Part shown: piece after piece, positions 46,301 to 54,340 of the stretch
Position numbering within the stretch: position 1 is the stretch's first letter
How the letters are laid out: each line of letters starts with the position of its first letter
DNA from: CAYREV01 sp964423345
GTDB taxonomy: Bacteria; Bacteroidota; Rhodothermia; Balneolales; Balneolaceae
Direction: 5' to 3'
Length of the DNA: 64,000 nt
Assembly: GCA_964423345.1 (NCBI GenBank)
Contig: CAYREV010000004.1
Coordinates: 62,001 to 126,000 of the forward strand
Position numbers and translations under genes: made by a program
Notes under the pieces: generated by a model
The model's database searches: none
Told to the model about the DNA's origin: nothing
The model's input: only the letters and a program-made list of their open reading frames with translations

Positions 46301-46505
46301 TGTTCCTGGGGATGCGGTCGGTGGCGGGGTCTCTCATGATTTGGAAAAAATAGTCGCCCCTGGCAACCTTCGATTCTGTTTTTTCCAGCTCAGCCGTCTC
46401 GTGGAGCCCTTCCTGCCCCTGGTTTAAGACAAGCAGATAATAGCCTGCAGAAACCAGGATAATTGCGGTGAAACCTAACAGGATCTTGGTAGCTATATTC
46501 TTCAT
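43386..46505 (-). CDS. Secreted BNR-repeat protein with IPT/TIG domain and T9SS sorting tail
   Basis: 1039 aa from the ATG at 46505 (a TTG four codons earlier is also in frame). An N-terminal hydrophobic segment (about 6-25) is followed by sialidase/VPS10-like beta-propeller repeats: GLWKSTDGGTTWTLK, GIYKSTDNGESWNRL, VYRSTDGQNF and LYHTTDGGSSWTPV. An IPT/TIG domain comes next (IITLNPSEARSGQEITINAQNF). The last ~80 residues are a type A Por/T9SS tail: ISQNFPNPFNPTTQIPFDLP, VTISIYDILGRKV and LASGVYIYRIVA. It is probably exported by type IX secretion and anchored or released at the surface. The substrate is unknown; no sialidase catalytic set is visible. Confidence 0.9.
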   Translation of the reverse strand: MKNIATKILLGFTAIILVSAGYYLLVLNQGQEGLHETAELEKTESKVARGDYFFQIMRDPATDRIPRNIRARELSYAKNLPTIRDINRQQKAKDPSFQAADYIWDFAGPVDVGGRTRALGIDRRNSNIILAGGVSGGLWKSTDGGTTWTLKTPDFQSLSVTSLAQDPLAPDTWYYGSGEFIGNSAGATGAPYFGTGIYKSTDNGESWNRLSGTSDTDVRFDSEYDFISRVVVSPTSSSVFFASNGFGVYRSTDGQNFTADPVIGSERNQIYADVAVASDGTVAAAISARTFEAGSGTHNPGIFISNSDGASGSWTEITPSTFPSNYGRSVLAFAPSNPDILYVLTHVSTQADRTQEDVRLHKIDLNAGTSEDRSDNIPEFDGDSGDFWTQNGYDLDIAVKPDDENFILIGGTNLFRGRNGFASLPSGGYDGSDESQKDEYWVGGYNKDRTFSLYPSHHPDQHITAFDPGNSNRMISGHDGGLSVTADITAAPVSWSDLDEGYTTSQYYSAAIPGGDDDERLIGGMQDNGSPFFRFNGDQSQSTSNDISFGDGGYSFFTPGNIFVSRQGGQVIRYNVDPTGEPVGSSFRFVHPSTATGPLFIHPYVIDPNDETIMYYPSTDENGTPGDQSDDKSVIFRNTQLELITNQNGSGTSTGWEELSNVDMPLGYNITALAVSNSPANILYYGGSSDDQPPVLKRLNSANSANDGEAEVSPAGTPDGAYIKNIAINPANAEEVLLVMSNYNITGLYHTTDGGSSWTPVEGNLTGSTNPGPSLRSAVIIPAESGTMYVLGTSTGVYSTQTLDGSNTSWGQEGLNKIGFAVTEHLDSRISDGDIAAGTHGLGMFKGSFQGNTDVPIITLNPSEARSGQEITINAQNFQFSTTQSENQVTIGNKTAEITGLTSSAITAIVPRAVIGRDAPTNDVVVSVTSGNEKVSSILTVLPPQDFKISQNFPNPFNPTTQIPFDLPADAEVTISIYDILGRKVKEPLRQQPFNGGTYNTTVDLTNLASGVYIYRIVAESAREGGQVYSASKKMTLIK

Positions 46506-46517
46506 GTAAACGTGCAA

Positions 46518-47039
46518 TTAAGGGTTGTTGTCAAGACTGACCAGGTGCCATGGGGATGCCGGATCCGGTGTGTCTGGAGATTTATGATAACTTAAAACGG
46601 CTGATACAATTTTGCCAATATGATTCTTTATCTTTATAAAGGCTGTATCCGGGTATCCGACCGTCAGGGTATCGCCTATAGCTACCGCCGGCAGGGATGA
46701 TCCATAATTTTTGACGGCGGTAACTTTTAGCTGCATGGAATTGCCGTCCCGGGCCGGCAATTGGATAATACGCCCCTTGAGTTCTACGGTTGCAGGGGCC
46801 GGGGCCGGTGGAGGGGGCTGAAGCACAATTTCACCGCTGTTCGTAGAATCCACCGCGGTGGTGTCGGCTGTGATACCCGCGGATATGGAATCGGAGATGG
46901 GCTCAGCGGCGGTTGATTCAGCAGCCGAATCCAAGGAAGCGGAATCGGCTGTGTTGTTGCCGCCCTGTTTTTCCGAGGAGGCACAACCGGCCGCTGCCAG
47001 CAGCGTGAACGTTAATATTATTGAAATTCGTGATACCAT
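46518..47039 (-). CDS. Small lipoprotein of unknown function
   Basis: 173 aa. ATG at 47037-47039 gives MVSRISIILTFTLLAAAGC, a type II signal peptide with lipobox LAAAGC (C19). A Ser/Asp/Thr/Ala-rich linker (about 20-80) and a poly-Pro stretch precede a small beta-domain (ATVELKGRIIQLPA, VAIGDTLTVGYPDTAFIKIKNHIGKIVSAVL) reminiscent of an OB-like barrel. An upstream in-frame reading through the 21-bp repeats and the N gap exists but would put the lipobox internally, so I reject it. It lies 12 bp upstream of the BNR gene start, probably in one operon. Confidence 0.75.
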   Translation of the reverse strand: MVSRISIILTFTLLAAAGCASSEKQGGNNTADSASLDSAAESTAAEPISDSISAGITADTTAVDSTNSGEIVLQPPPPAPAPATVELKGRIIQLPARDGNSMQLKVTAVKNYGSSLPAVAIGDTLTVGYPDTAFIKIKNHIGKIVSAVLSYHKSPDTPDPASPWHLVSLDNNP

Positions 47040-47296
47040 TTTCTTGGCAGGATTTAATTTTTCCTTGGCAGGATATAATTTTTCCTTGGCAGGATATAAT
47101 TTTTCCTTGGCAGGATATAATTTTTCCCTGACAGCNNNNNNNNNNNNNNNNNNNNNNNNNNNNNNNNNNNNNNNNNNNNNNNNNNNNNNNNNNNNNNNNN
47201 NNNNNNNNNNNNNNNNNNNNNNNNNNNNNNNNNNNTTTCCTTGGCAGGATATAATTTTTCCTTGGCAGGATATAATTTTTCCCTGACAGCATATAA
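47039..47296. repeat. 21-bp tandem repeat array in a divergent promoter region
   Basis: Plus-strand unit is five Ts followed by CCTTGGCAGGATATAA. Left of the gap are a degenerate unit 47039-47057, full units 47058-47078, 47079-47099 and 47100-47120, and a truncated divergent unit 47121-47135. Right of the gap are a partial unit 47236-47254, a full unit 47255-47275 and a divergent unit 47276-47296 (CCCTGACAGC core). Each junction spells TATAAT. The array fills the space between the lipoprotein start and the aminotransferase leader. Confidence 0.95.
47136..47235. other. Assembly gap (100 Ns)
   Basis: Exactly 100 Ns, the conventional placeholder for a gap of unknown size. The 55 bases before it (47081-47135) are identical to the 55 bases after it (47236-47290), so the flanking contigs overlap and the real array length is unknown. 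Confidence 0.97.
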
Positions 47297-47380
47297 TTGA
47301 TGTTATTGGTATATAACCTAACTTTAAAAAAAAAGGTTTGTTCTCGGATAAACGATTAAAGAAAAACAAAAATATGTACT

Positions 47381-48574
47381 GTGGGTATTAAGGAAAATTT
47401 TTACAACCATTTAGCCCAGACGAGTGACGACCCCATGGGCCTGGAGATCGATTATGCCGAAGGGCCGTTTATTTACAGCCGCGAGGGGAAACGATATGTG
47501 GATTTCATATCCGGCATTGCGGTAAGCAGCCTGGGGCACCGTCATCCCCGGGTGGTGGAGGCCGTCAAGCAGCAGGTAGACCGGCATCTTCATGTGATGG
47601 TTTATGGAGAATTTATACAGGAAGCGCAGTCGAAGTATGCAAAGCTGCTGACCTCCCGGCTGCCTTCTTCGTTGGACCGCGCCTATTTTGTGAATAGCGG
47701 TACCGAGGCCACGGAGGGGGCCCTCAAACTGGCCAAAAAGCATACGGGAAGGCATAAACTTGTAGCCTTCAATCACGGCTACCACGGGGATACGCACGGC
47801 TCCCTCAGTGTGACGGGGCGGGATATCTATCGCGATCCCTACCGCCCCCTGCTGCCGGATGTTCATTTCCTGGACTTTAACGATGCCACCGGCCTGGAAG
47901 TCATTGATGAACAGACGGCAGCCGTGATACTGGAGCCCATACAGGGAGAGGGAGGCATTATCCCGGCCGAGAAGGATTGGCTGCAACAGCTGCACCGCCG
48001 CTGCAGCGAGACGGGCGCCCTGCTGATATTTGACGAGATACAGACGGGTTTCTTCCGTACGGGCCCGCTCTTTGCCTTTCGGTATTATGAGGTGGTGCCG
48101 GATATCATGTGCCTGGCCAAGGCGATGGCGGGGGGCATGCCCATGGGGGCATTTGTCTCCTCCAGCCGGATTTTTGAGTCCTTTATGTACGATCCCCCGC
48201 TGAACCATGTGACGACTTTCGGGGGGCACCCGGTTAGCTGTGCGGCGGCCCATGCCACGCTGGAAGTGTTGCTGGAAGGGGATTTTCCCTCAAAAGCCGC
48301 CCGGATTGAGCAAAAGGTCAAGGGGAGGCTCAAGGCCGACGGCATTGTGGAGGTGCGGGGCCGGGGAGCAATGCTCGGTATGGAGTTAAGAAATGCCGAG
48401 CTGTGCCGAAAAGTGGTGGAAGATTGCCTGGACAAAGGAATTATCCTGGGGTGGACCCTGCATTCCGATACGCTGGTTCGCCTGGCTCCGCCCCTCATCA
48501 TCGAAGAGGAGGTACTGGATGAATGCCTGGACGAAATATTGAAAAGCGTAAAGGCTCATTTCTCCGGTGCCTAG
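47381..48574 (+). CDS. Class III aminotransferase
   Basis: 397 aa PLP enzyme of the acetylornithine/GABA aminotransferase group. NSGTEATEGALKLAKKHTG, NHGYHGDTHGSLSVTG, ILEPIQGEGGI, IFDEIQTGFFRTG, Schiff-base K247 in IMCLAKAMAGGMPMGAF and TFGGHPVSCAAAHATLEVL. GTG start at 47381; an ATG at 47374 runs into a stop at once. The next gene is a succinate-semialdehyde-type dehydrogenase, so the pair could transaminate GABA or another omega-amino acid and oxidise the aldehyde. Sequence does not separate this from ornithine or lysine substrates. Confidence 0.85.
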   Translation: MGIKENFYNHLAQTSDDPMGLEIDYAEGPFIYSREGKRYVDFISGIAVSSLGHRHPRVVEAVKQQVDRHLHVMVYGEFIQEAQSKYAKLLTSRLPSSLDRAYFVNSGTEATEGALKLAKKHTGRHKLVAFNHGYHGDTHGSLSVTGRDIYRDPYRPLLPDVHFLDFNDATGLEVIDEQTAAVILEPIQGEGGIIPAEKDWLQQLHRRCSETGALLIFDEIQTGFFRTGPLFAFRYYEVVPDIMCLAKAMAGGMPMGAFVSSSRIFESFMYDPPLNHVTTFGGHPVSCAAAHATLEVLLEGDFPSKAARIEQKVKGRLKADGIVEVRGRGAMLGMELRNAELCRKVVEDCLDKGIILGWTLHSDTLVRLAPPLIIEEEVLDECLDEILKSVKAHFSGA

Positions 48575-48646
48575 CAGATGGTTCAGGTGGAATTCGCTGA
48601 GGCTGTCTGAGGTTTCATTAAAAGAAAGGAAAACTCAACGAACTTT

Positions 48647-50014
48647 ATGGCTATGAAAACGATCAACCCGTCAACGGGAGAGCTTGTCCGCGAATATGAA
48701 CAGATGGATGAAGGAGAGATCAGCGCTATTCTAAAGGAGCTGGCCGAAGGCCGGGAAAAATGGAGGCGCAGGTCTTTTGACGATCGTGCTGAAATTCTCC
48801 GAAAAACGGCGAAGCTGCTGCGCGACCAAAAGGAGGAGCTGGCCGGGTTGATGGCAGTAGAGATGGGCAAGCCCCTGCCGGGCGGCGTCTCAGAAGCCGA
48901 AAAGTGTGCGTGGGTTTGTGAGTATTATGCCGAGCATGCGGCCTCTTTCCTCGAAAAGCAGTCTCTCGAAAGCGACGGTTCTAAAAGCTATGTCACCTTT
49001 AAGCCGCTTGGAACGGTCTTGGCCATTATGCCCTGGAACTTTCCGTTCTGGCAGCTTTTTCGTTTTGGCGCCCCGGCACTCATGGCCGGCAATGCAGCCG
49101 TTCTGAAGCACGCCCCCAATGTGACGGGATGCGCATTGCGCATCGAATCCCTGCTGCACGAGGCGGGCGTTCCGAAAGATGTATTCAGAACCGTCATTGC
49201 CGATGTCGACCGGACCCAGGAGATGATCAAAGATGAGGGTATTGATGCGGTAACGTTGACCGGCAGCACCCGGGCGGGCAGGGCCGTGGCCCGGCAGGCG
49301 GGCAGCGTACTGAAGAAGTCGGTTCTTGAGCTGGGGGGAAGCGACCCTTACCTGGTCCTGGAAGATGCCAATATCGATAAGGCGGCCGAAACATGCGTGG
49401 CCTCGCGCCTGATCAATAGCGGACAAAGCTGTATTGCCGCCAAGAGGTTTATTGTTATGGATGAGGTATATGAAGAACTGGTCGGCCGGGTGGTTAAGCT
49501 GATGAAAGAGAAAACTATGGGAGACCCCTTTGAGGAGGATACCGATATCGGCCCGATGGCACGGGTCGACTTAAGGGACGGCCTGCACAAACAGGTCCGG
49601 GAAAGCATTGAACAGGGAGCAGAGTGCCTGCTGGGAGGGGAGATACCTTCCGGCCAGGGTGCCTTTTATCCGCCTACGGTACTGGCCGGCGTTGAAGAGG
49701 GCATGCCGGCCTACCATGAAGAGCTTTTTGGGCCGGTGGCCTCCATTATTCGTGTCACGAGTACGGAGCAGGCTATTTCAGTAGCCAATGCCACTGATTA
49801 CGGACTGGGGGCGGCGGTCTTCTCGGAAGATGAGGATCTGGCCGAGAAAATTGCCTGCGAAGCCCTTGAGGCCGGCTGTTGTTTTGTCAACGACTTTGTG
49901 AAGTCGGATCCGAGGCTCCCCTTCGGCGGGATCAAGCAGTCGGGTTACGGCCGCGAGCTATCCCATTTTGGCATCAGGGAATTTGTGAATGTTAAGACGG
50001 TATATGTCAAGTAA
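48647..50014 (+). CDS. NAD(P)-dependent succinate-semialdehyde dehydrogenase family protein
   Basis: 455 aa aldehyde dehydrogenase. Catalytic C262 in NSGQSCIAAKRF, general base E228 in LELGGSDPYLVLEDAN, the NAD-site segment LTGSTRAGRAVA and the oxyanion Asn in MPWNFPFWQ. The short length and MKTINPSTGELVREYE start match the YneI/Sad-like group of succinate-semialdehyde dehydrogenases. It lies 72 bp after the aminotransferase on the same strand. Substrate assignment is by family and context. Confidence 0.87.
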   Translation: MAMKTINPSTGELVREYEQMDEGEISAILKELAEGREKWRRRSFDDRAEILRKTAKLLRDQKEELAGLMAVEMGKPLPGGVSEAEKCAWVCEYYAEHAASFLEKQSLESDGSKSYVTFKPLGTVLAIMPWNFPFWQLFRFGAPALMAGNAAVLKHAPNVTGCALRIESLLHEAGVPKDVFRTVIADVDRTQEMIKDEGIDAVTLTGSTRAGRAVARQAGSVLKKSVLELGGSDPYLVLEDANIDKAAETCVASRLINSGQSCIAAKRFIVMDEVYEELVGRVVKLMKEKTMGDPFEEDTDIGPMARVDLRDGLHKQVRESIEQGAECLLGGEIPSGQGAFYPPTVLAGVEEGMPAYHEELFGPVASIIRVTSTEQAISVANATDYGLGAAVFSEDEDLAEKIACEALEAGCCFVNDFVKSDPRLPFGGIKQSGYGRELSHFGIREFVNVKTVYVK

Positions 50015-50147
50015 CCGGCAAGCGTTCGGTCTATGGACACTAGGGTTTGATATCCCGGGAACAATCTGACGGAAGGGATACGGCTGACAACAGGATGTCA
50101 CCGGAATCGTTTACCTTATGCTAAAACCGCAGGCGAAATGAACAGCT

Positions 50148-51203
50148 ATGGATGCACAAAATCCAATCAGGGGAAGGGGTTCGTCCGATAATCCCGCCAA
50201 CAGGTTTGAAGATGAGTATATAGATTTTGACCTGGACGGGGAAACGGGCCGCAAGCCCGCTCCCGAAACCAAACTTATCAGGGACGACAGCAAGGAGATA
50301 CTGTCTACCAATAACAGTCCCGACATACCGTTTGAGTACAGCCTGAACCCCTACCGCGGTTGTGAGCACGGATGTATTTACTGCTATGCACGTCCCACCC
50401 ATGAATATCTCGGATTTTCGGCCGGGCTGGATTTCGAATCCCGCATCATGGTGAAATACGATGCAGCCAGGAAGTTGAGGAGGAAATTCAACAGTGATTC
50501 CTGGAAACCCCGGGTGGTGGTCATGAGCGGAGTGACCGATCCCTACCAGCCCGTGGAAAGGAAACTGAGAATCACGCGAGCCTGCCTGATGGTCTTTGAG
50601 GAGTTCAGGAATCCGGTCAGCATCATTACAAAAAACTACCTGGTCAGCCGCGACCTGGACCTTCTGGAACAGCTTGCCGAGGTTGGTGCGGTACATGTGA
50701 CTCTATCCATCACTACTCTCGACAGGGAGCTGGCACGGGTCATGGAGCCGCGGACATCCCGGCCGACCCGGCGCCTGCAGGCTATAGAGGAGTTGAGCAA
50801 GAGAGGAATACCGGTTGGCGTGAATATAGCACCGGTTGTCCCCGGCCTTACCGACCACGAATGTGTCGATATCCTGGAGGCTGCCCGGGAAGCAGGAGCC
50901 ACCCATGCGGGGTACCTGCTCCTTCGCCTGCCTCACGGGGTAAAGGAACTGTTCGGGGAGTGGCTGGAGCATCACTATCCCGGCCGTAAGGACAAAGTGC
51001 TCAATCGCATACGGGATACCAGGGGCGGTGAACTCAATGACTCGACGTTTGGGAAAAGGTTCAGGGGAGAGGGCGAATTTGCAGAGCAGATACGCAAGCT
51101 GTTTTCCATTCACGCTGAGCGGCTGGGTTTCAACAGGGAGAGAAGAGGCTTGAGCACCCGCCACTTCCGTCCCGGTAAGGGCTCGCAGCTGAACCTTTTT
51201 TAG
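50148..51203 (+). CDS. PA0069-type radical SAM protein
   Basis: 351 aa. NPYRGCEHGCIYCYARPTHEY holds the CxxxCxxC cluster (C72, C76, C79) that binds the SAM-cleaving [4Fe-4S]. It continues with a SplB-like pattern, VVMSGVTDPYQPVERKLRITRACL and ITKNYLVSRDLDLLEQL. The family is widespread, related to spore photoproduct lyase, with no settled function. The first of the two palindromic elements lies 84 bp after its stop. Confidence 0.88.
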   Translation: MDAQNPIRGRGSSDNPANRFEDEYIDFDLDGETGRKPAPETKLIRDDSKEILSTNNSPDIPFEYSLNPYRGCEHGCIYCYARPTHEYLGFSAGLDFESRIMVKYDAARKLRRKFNSDSWKPRVVVMSGVTDPYQPVERKLRITRACLMVFEEFRNPVSIITKNYLVSRDLDLLEQLAEVGAVHVTLSITTLDRELARVMEPRTSRPTRRLQAIEELSKRGIPVGVNIAPVVPGLTDHECVDILEAAREAGATHAGYLLLRLPHGVKELFGEWLEHHYPGRKDKVLNRIRDTRGGELNDSTFGKRFRGEGEFAEQIRKLFSIHAERLGFNRERRGLSTRHFRPGKGSQLNLF

Positions 51204-51286
51204 GATACTGCCGGTATAGGGAGTTTTTTTAAAATTTTTACTTGTTATTTATCGAGGTTATCGGGATTCTAAAATCTATTGCCTAT

Positions 51287-51354
51287 GGGAGTCTGTCGGA
51301 CTTAGCCAAACCTGACACATTTTTGTTGCGATTTCCTAAATCCGACAGACTCCC
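51287..51354. repeat. Palindromic dispersed element, copy 1
   Basis: 68 bp with perfect 14-bp arms GGGAGTCTGTCGGA (51287-51300) and TCCGACAGACTCCC (51341-51354). Pairing continues inward with mismatches (CTTAG/CTAAA). It lies between the radical SAM gene and the TonB receptor gene and would fold into a long hairpin in the receptor's 5' leader. About 90% identical to copy 2 at 57965-58031. Confidence 0.93.
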
Positions 51355-51412
51355 GGCACCTGCGAAAAGTCTTCATTACACGGTTAAAATTTGGGATGGT
51401 TTAAAAACAGAT

Positions 51413-54340
51413 ATGCTCCGCACATTTATAATTGGTTTTTTGTTCATAGCTGTCGGAGTGTTTTTAACATCAGGGGAGGCATTTTCGCAGGAAGTGTCGT
51501 TACGGGTTAAGGGAACGGTGGTCAATAATATTTCCAAGAAGCCGGTTGAGGACGCATCCGTGCAGGTTATCCCCTTCGACACTACCGGGCAATCCAAGCG
51601 AAATATTGGTATTTCCACGAAGAGGGACGGCAGTTTTGACCTTTTTTTCAATTACGAGCTGCCCTTCAGGCTGAGAGTTTCCCACGTTTCCTTTTATCCA
51701 AAAGAAATTGTTGTTGAAAAAAGGGAGGAGGGGCAAGGCCTGACAATCGAGCTGGTACCGCAGGTTATCGAGGGAGAGGATATTATTGTGACTGCCGAAC
51801 TTATCACTAAAGAGGAATTGCAGAGCCCCGTCACCGTCGACAAGGTAAGTACGGTGGATGTACAGCAGCTGGCCTCGTTCGATGTTTTTGACCTGGTTTC
51901 AACCCTGCGGGAAGTGGATGTGGCCACGCAGAGTATGACGATGCAGTCGGTCAATACCAGGGGGTTCAATTCGAGTGCCAACCGTCGTTTTTTGCAGCTG
52001 ACCAATGGAGTGGACAACCAGGCTCCGGGGCTTAGCTTTCCCATAGGCAACCTGATGGGGTTGATCGACCTGGATGTATCGTCCGTGGAAATACTTCCCG
52101 GCCCCTCATCCACCAAATATGGATCCAGTGCATTGAACGGCGTACTTTTGATGAAAGGCAAGGACCCATTCATGGATCAGGGATTCACCTTTCAGGCCAA
52201 AGGGGGGTTAAATGATTTCAGTTTGAGCGGCGACACCTTTTTCTCCGCCTCGGGTAACGGGATGGTGGATATCCAGGGAAGATATGCCCAGGCTCTCTCC
52301 GACAAAATTGCTTTTAAGCTTACCGGCTCCCACACCAGGGGCATAGACTGGATAGCCGACAATTACGATAACATAGGATATGACGGTTATTTTGTGGAGG
52401 GAAAATCTAAAAAGCATCCCGATAACCCCGGCTATAACGGCGTCAATATCTACGGGGATGAAGAGTCTGTCTACCTTCCGGTTTATACCAATGAAGGCCT
52501 GCAATCCGGGGTAGGGGGACAGGTTATACTTCCTCCCGTCAGCTACGGCCCCGTGACCCGTACCGGCTACAGGGAGGAAGACCTGGTTGATTACGAAATA
52601 ACCACCACCCGTACGGCGGGATCCCTGCATTTTAAGCCGTCCGAAGAGTACAGCATCGTATTGGACGGGCGATATGGTGTTACGAACTCCCTCTATACCG
52701 GCGACAGCAGAATCAGGCTGGAAGGATTCTCGATCTACCAGGGAAGTGTGGATGTGAAACTCAAAAACCTGCATCTGCTGGGATATTCCACATGGCAGCA
52801 TTCCGGCGATTCCTATGATGTTACCGATTTGGCCGGCACATTGATGAGGAGGGCCAAGGCGGATGTGGACTGGTACCGGGATTTCTCCATAGCCTATCGT
52901 AAAGGGATCCCCATCCTGGGAATTGCCAAGGGAAGCCTGAGTGATGCCCGGGAGTTTGCCGACAGCGGAGTGACCCGGTCGAGCGGAAGTACGGCGGAGC
53001 CCCGCTATGAACCCGGCAGCCGGGAGTTTCATGAGCAGGTGGAATCCATTAAAAACAGCAGTGATCCCGAGCAGGGTGCGGCCATCGTGGATAATTCGAA
53101 GCTTTACCACCTGCAAAGTTCCTATACTATTGAAGATATCTTTGATAATACCTCCCTGGAATTGGGCGGAAGCTACCGCTTTTATGACATACAGTCGGAC
53201 GGCACCATCTTTCCCGACACCGCCTCCAACAGCATTACCAACTATGAGTACGGCGGTTTTGCCACCCTCGGGGCGTCGGTATTTGAGGATAAGATGAAGG
53301 TCAATATAGCGTTGAGGGTAGACAAGAATGAAAATTTCGATCCCATGATCAGTCCGCAGCTGGCCACAAGCTACAGCCCCGATGAGGAAAACCATTTCCG
53401 CTTGTCGTTTCAAAACGGTTTTCGCTACCCCGGGGTAAGAGAGCAGTTTATAAATAATAACCTGGGGAAGGCGCGGCTGGTGGGAGGCCTGCCAGAAAAC
53501 GTGGGGCAGTATGCCTTGCAGAATAATGCCATCACGGTTCAGGCCATCGAACGTTTCAACGAAGCGGTGGTGGAAGACCTGAACAAAACGGTAGCCAATC
53601 CCGAGATGTATAACCAAACCCAGGCGGAACTGAATAACCTGCCGCTGCTGCAGGAAGGCATTGTCCGGGAAGACCAGTTGCTCGGCATCAAGCCTGAAAG
53701 GGTAAATACAGTGGAGGCGGGGTACCGGAAACTGTTTACCCGCCGCCTGTTTCTGGACCTGAACTACTATGTTAGCCTGTATAATGACTTTATCGGTATC
53801 ACCAGGGTGGTCAAGCCGCGCACCAGTCCCACCCTGGACCTGCTGGCTGCCGCGGGGCAGGTCAACAGCAGCCTGGAAAGCGACACCTATTATATTTACA
53901 GTAATGCCAGGGACCGCCTGCTGGTTCAGGGATTGTCATTTAATCTGGAGTATATTTCGGGTGGTTTTATGAGCAGCATTAACGGAAGCTGGGCCAACCT
54001 TATTCAGGATTCCGACGATCCCATTATTCCGGGCTTCAATACCCCTCCATTTAAAATGAATTTTGAATGGGGACACCGCTCACTATCACCGAACGTAGGA
54101 TTTAAAATGGTCTACCGCCTGCGCACCAAGTATTTCTGGCAGAGCTCATTCATGGATGGCCCCATAGACACCTACGGCCATTTTGATTTCCAGCTTAACT
54201 TCCGGATTCCTTCGGCCCGAAGCCTGGTGAAGTTCGGTGTGACAAACTGGGGGATAAAAAAGTACTATAATATCTTCGGAGGCCCCTCCATAGGGAGCAT
54301 ACTTTTTGCCACCTACACCTTTAACCCGAAAATATTTTGA
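51413..54340 (+). CDS. TonB-dependent outer-membrane receptor with CarboxypepD-regulatory-like domain
   Basis: 975 aa from the ATG at 51413, which gives a signal peptide MLRTFIIGFLFIAVGVFLTS ending at EAFSQ. The longer frame from 51242 translates the palindromic element and is not credible. Residues about 30-120 are a CarboxypepD_reg-like beta domain (VKGTVVNNISKKPVEDASVQV). The plug follows (about 135-270: TVDVQQLASFDVFDLVSTLREV, VNTRGFNSSANRRFLQL, GPSSTKYGSSALNGVLLM), then a beta-barrel ending in FATYTFNPKIF. The substrate is unknown. Its stop overlaps the start of the SGNH lipoprotein gene by one base (TGATG), implying coupled translation. Confidence 0.92.
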   Translation: MLRTFIIGFLFIAVGVFLTSGEAFSQEVSLRVKGTVVNNISKKPVEDASVQVIPFDTTGQSKRNIGISTKRDGSFDLFFNYELPFRLRVSHVSFYPKEIVVEKREEGQGLTIELVPQVIEGEDIIVTAELITKEELQSPVTVDKVSTVDVQQLASFDVFDLVSTLREVDVATQSMTMQSVNTRGFNSSANRRFLQLTNGVDNQAPGLSFPIGNLMGLIDLDVSSVEILPGPSSTKYGSSALNGVLLMKGKDPFMDQGFTFQAKGGLNDFSLSGDTFFSASGNGMVDIQGRYAQALSDKIAFKLTGSHTRGIDWIADNYDNIGYDGYFVEGKSKKHPDNPGYNGVNIYGDEESVYLPVYTNEGLQSGVGGQVILPPVSYGPVTRTGYREEDLVDYEITTTRTAGSLHFKPSEEYSIVLDGRYGVTNSLYTGDSRIRLEGFSIYQGSVDVKLKNLHLLGYSTWQHSGDSYDVTDLAGTLMRRAKADVDWYRDFSIAYRKGIPILGIAKGSLSDAREFADSGVTRSSGSTAEPRYEPGSREFHEQVESIKNSSDPEQGAAIVDNSKLYHLQSSYTIEDIFDNTSLELGGSYRFYDIQSDGTIFPDTASNSITNYEYGGFATLGASVFEDKMKVNIALRVDKNENFDPMISPQLATSYSPDEENHFRLSFQNGFRYPGVREQFINNNLGKARLVGGLPENVGQYALQNNAITVQAIERFNEAVVEDLNKTVANPEMYNQTQAELNNLPLLQEGIVREDQLLGIKPERVNTVEAGYRKLFTRRLFLDLNYYVSLYNDFIGITRVVKPRTSPTLDLLAAAGQVNSSLESDTYYIYSNARDRLLVQGLSFNLEYISGGFMSSINGSWANLIQDSDDPIIPGFNTPPFKMNFEWGHRSLSPNVGFKMVYRLRTKYFWQSSFMDGPIDTYGHFDFQLNFRIPSARSLVKFGVTNWGIKKYYNIFGGPSIGSILFATYTFNPKIF

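Noticed and set aside
47039..47296. Possible CRISPR array.
   Set aside because: The 21-bp units are contiguous with no unique spacers, and no cas genes are present.
46518..47369. A 283-residue minus-strand frame running through the 21-bp repeats and the N gap.
   Set aside because: The repeats read in frame only because 21 is a multiple of three, and the gap length is arbitrary. The lipoprotein signal at 47039 gives the natural start.
51242..51412. N-terminal extension of the TonB receptor by 57 residues.
   Set aside because: It translates the palindromic element and places the signal peptide internally; the ATG at 51413 starts a proper signal peptide.
52208..53617. A 469-codon open frame on the minus strand.
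   Set aside because: It lies entirely antisense to the TonB receptor barrel, shows no domain and is explained by codon bias of the real gene.
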